From assembly GCA_021780055.1 (NCBI GenBank), contig JAJXZM010000193.1, forward strand, positions 1 to 15,097: a stretch of DNA of 15,097 bases. Direction: 5' to 3'. Position numbers and translations under genes: made by a program. The stretch is from Acidobacteriota bacterium. Its GTDB lineage: Bacteria > Acidobacteriota > Terriglobia > UBA7540. Under the pieces are notes generated by a model. It ran no database searches. It had not been told where the DNA came from and was given only the letters and a program-made list of their open reading frames with translations. This document shows positions 14,101 through 15,097 of the stretch, piece after piece. Every line of letters begins with the position of its first letter. Position 1 is the stretch's first letter.

Positions 14101-15097
14101 ATGAAGTTCTTTAAGAGTTATGCCAGCACATGCACGGCATTCGCGCTTTCATTGGTTTTATCATTGGCAGTCTTTGCCATGCTGAGTTGCGGAGGTAGCA
14201 CAACGCCAACAACGGCTACGAACGGGACCGTAAGCGTAAGCATGACCGACCCGGGCACGTGTACCAGTGTATTCAAGAGCGTCTATGTAACAGTCACCAA
14301 GGTAACGGCGAACATTAATGCCAACGCAGGCTCCAACGACAGCGGCTGGCAAACTATCGTGGATCTGACGAATAATCCCGTCCAGATTGACCTGCTTAGT
14401 CTGAATCCGACGAACACCTGCTTGCTAAAGCAATTGGGCTCGAACACCTCTTTCCCGGCCGGTAAATACCAGCAAATCCGACTGTACCTGCTCTCGAACA
14501 GCACACCTAATACTGGGTCTGCATGCGGCTCCGGCAACGGGTGGAACTGCGTGGTTCCGGAAGACGCCCAAGGCAATCCATTGCCGCCAGTGGAATTGAC
14601 GTTGCCCAGCGAAGTACAGACGGGACTCAAAATTCCATCGACTAACATTATCAGCGGTGGCCTTACTGTTACGGCGGGGCAGAGTGTGGATCTCAACCTC
14701 GATTTTCAGACCTGCGCCTCTATTGTTCACGCAGGGAACAGCGGAAAGTATTTGCTGAAACCGGTGCTGTTTGCTGGCGAAGTCAGCCCGAACATGAACT
14801 CCATCAGTGGCCAGGTGGTTGTGGGCGATGCCAATGGCCAGCCCCTACTTACCTCCGGCCAACCAACGCCGATTGCCGGGGCAACAGTGCTCTTCGAGCA
14901 GTCCACCAATAATGTTGAGACTGTCATGGAGTCTGCAACAACGGATCAGAATGGCAACTTCTTCCTCTGCCCGCTTCCTGGCAATAACTACGACATCGCG
15001 GTGGCTGCACAGACCAGTGGGAGCTCAGGGACGACAACCTACAATCCGACAGTTGCTTTCAGTGTTCCCCTCGGAACTAATCTGGGCCAGGTACCTC
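14101..15097 (+). CDS. DUF4382 domain lipoprotein with a C-terminal carboxypeptidase-regulatory/CnaB-like domain (partial, runs off the right edge)
   Basis: Open from ATG 14101 to the window end (332 codons, no stop). GGAGG (14092-14096) lies four bases upstream. Residues 1-30 are a lipoprotein signal peptide ending in MLSC, with C30 the likely lipidation site; the lipobox is acceptable but not ideal. A Thr-rich linker leads to a DUF4382-like region at about 42-226: TVSVSMTDPG, VYVTVTKVTANIN, WQTIVDLTNN, FPAGKYQQIRLYL, and a closing YLLKPVLFAGEV. DUF4382 domains are secreted beta-rich modules of unknown function. From about 234 a prealbumin-like sandwich begins (ISGQVVVGDANGQP, IAGATVLFEQ, ATTDQNGNFFLCPLPG), the same type as at the N-terminus of the receptor above. 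Cys residues at 142, 150, 205 and 290 may form disulphides. Probably cell-surface or periplasmic; the ligand is unknown. Confidence 0.88.
   Translation, partial: MKFFKSYASTCTAFALSLVLSLAVFAMLSCGGSTTPTTATNGTVSVSMTDPGTCTSVFKSVYVTVTKVTANINANAGSNDSGWQTIVDLTNNPVQIDLLSLNPTNTCLLKQLGSNTSFPAGKYQQIRLYLLSNSTPNTGSACGSGNGWNCVVPEDAQGNPLPPVELTLPSEVQTGLKIPSTNIISGGLTVTAGQSVDLNLDFQTCASIVHAGNSGKYLLKPVLFAGEVSPNMNSISGQVVVGDANGQPLLTSGQPTPIAGATVLFEQSTNNVETVMESATTDQNGNFFLCPLPGNNYDIAVAAQTSGSSGTTTYNPTVAFSVPLGTNLGQVP

Overview
The window looks like chromosomal DNA from an Acidobacteriota member (inference). The signs are a very large outer-membrane beta-barrel receptor with an N-terminal carboxypeptidase-regulatory-like domain (the Oar-like TonB receptor type expanded in that phylum), a membrane-anchored TPR protein with a C-terminal carbohydrate-binding-like module, a DUF4382 lipoprotein, and moderately GC-rich genes mixed with fairly long AT-richer intergenic stretches. 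I saw no rRNA, tRNA, CRISPR array, transposase or phage gene.

Layout. Left (1-5122, minus strand): a TPR protein cut by the window edge, then an Oar-like TonB-dependent receptor. A good intrinsic terminator (1495-1528) and an extended -10 promoter (1316-1324) separate them, so they look like two transcription units. The receptor has a leader of about 440 nt, starting at a convincing promoter (5567-5596) and holding an 11-codon ORF with a near-ideal Shine-Dalgarno sequence.

Centre (6090-10674, plus strand): a housekeeping cluster, prfA (release factor 1), prmC (methylates the release-factor GGQ glutamine), dinB (DNA polymerase IV) and cca (tRNA CCA-adding enzyme). prfA and prmC act on the same process. 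prmC and dinB are 6 nt apart. cca follows after 100 nt. The cca stop codon abuts the stop codon of a convergent 46-residue single-pass membrane protein (10675-10815).

Right (11165-15097, plus strand): a glucose-fructose oxidoreductase-like Gfo/Idh/MocA dehydrogenase; a membrane-anchored coiled-coil protein with an unassigned C-terminal domain, preceded by a sigma-54-type promoter candidate; and a DUF4382 lipoprotein with a CnaB/carboxypeptidase-regulatory-like domain, cut by the right edge and preceded by a roughly 280-nt leader with several predicted stems.

No defence island or clearly new multi-gene system is visible. The most interesting material is regulatory (the structured leader of the DUF4382 gene, the receptor leader with its mini-ORF, the sigma-54-like site, the leader hairpin of the TPR gene), plus two proteins of unknown function. 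All promoter and RNA-structure calls come from reading by eye, without energy calculation or comparison with other genomes.
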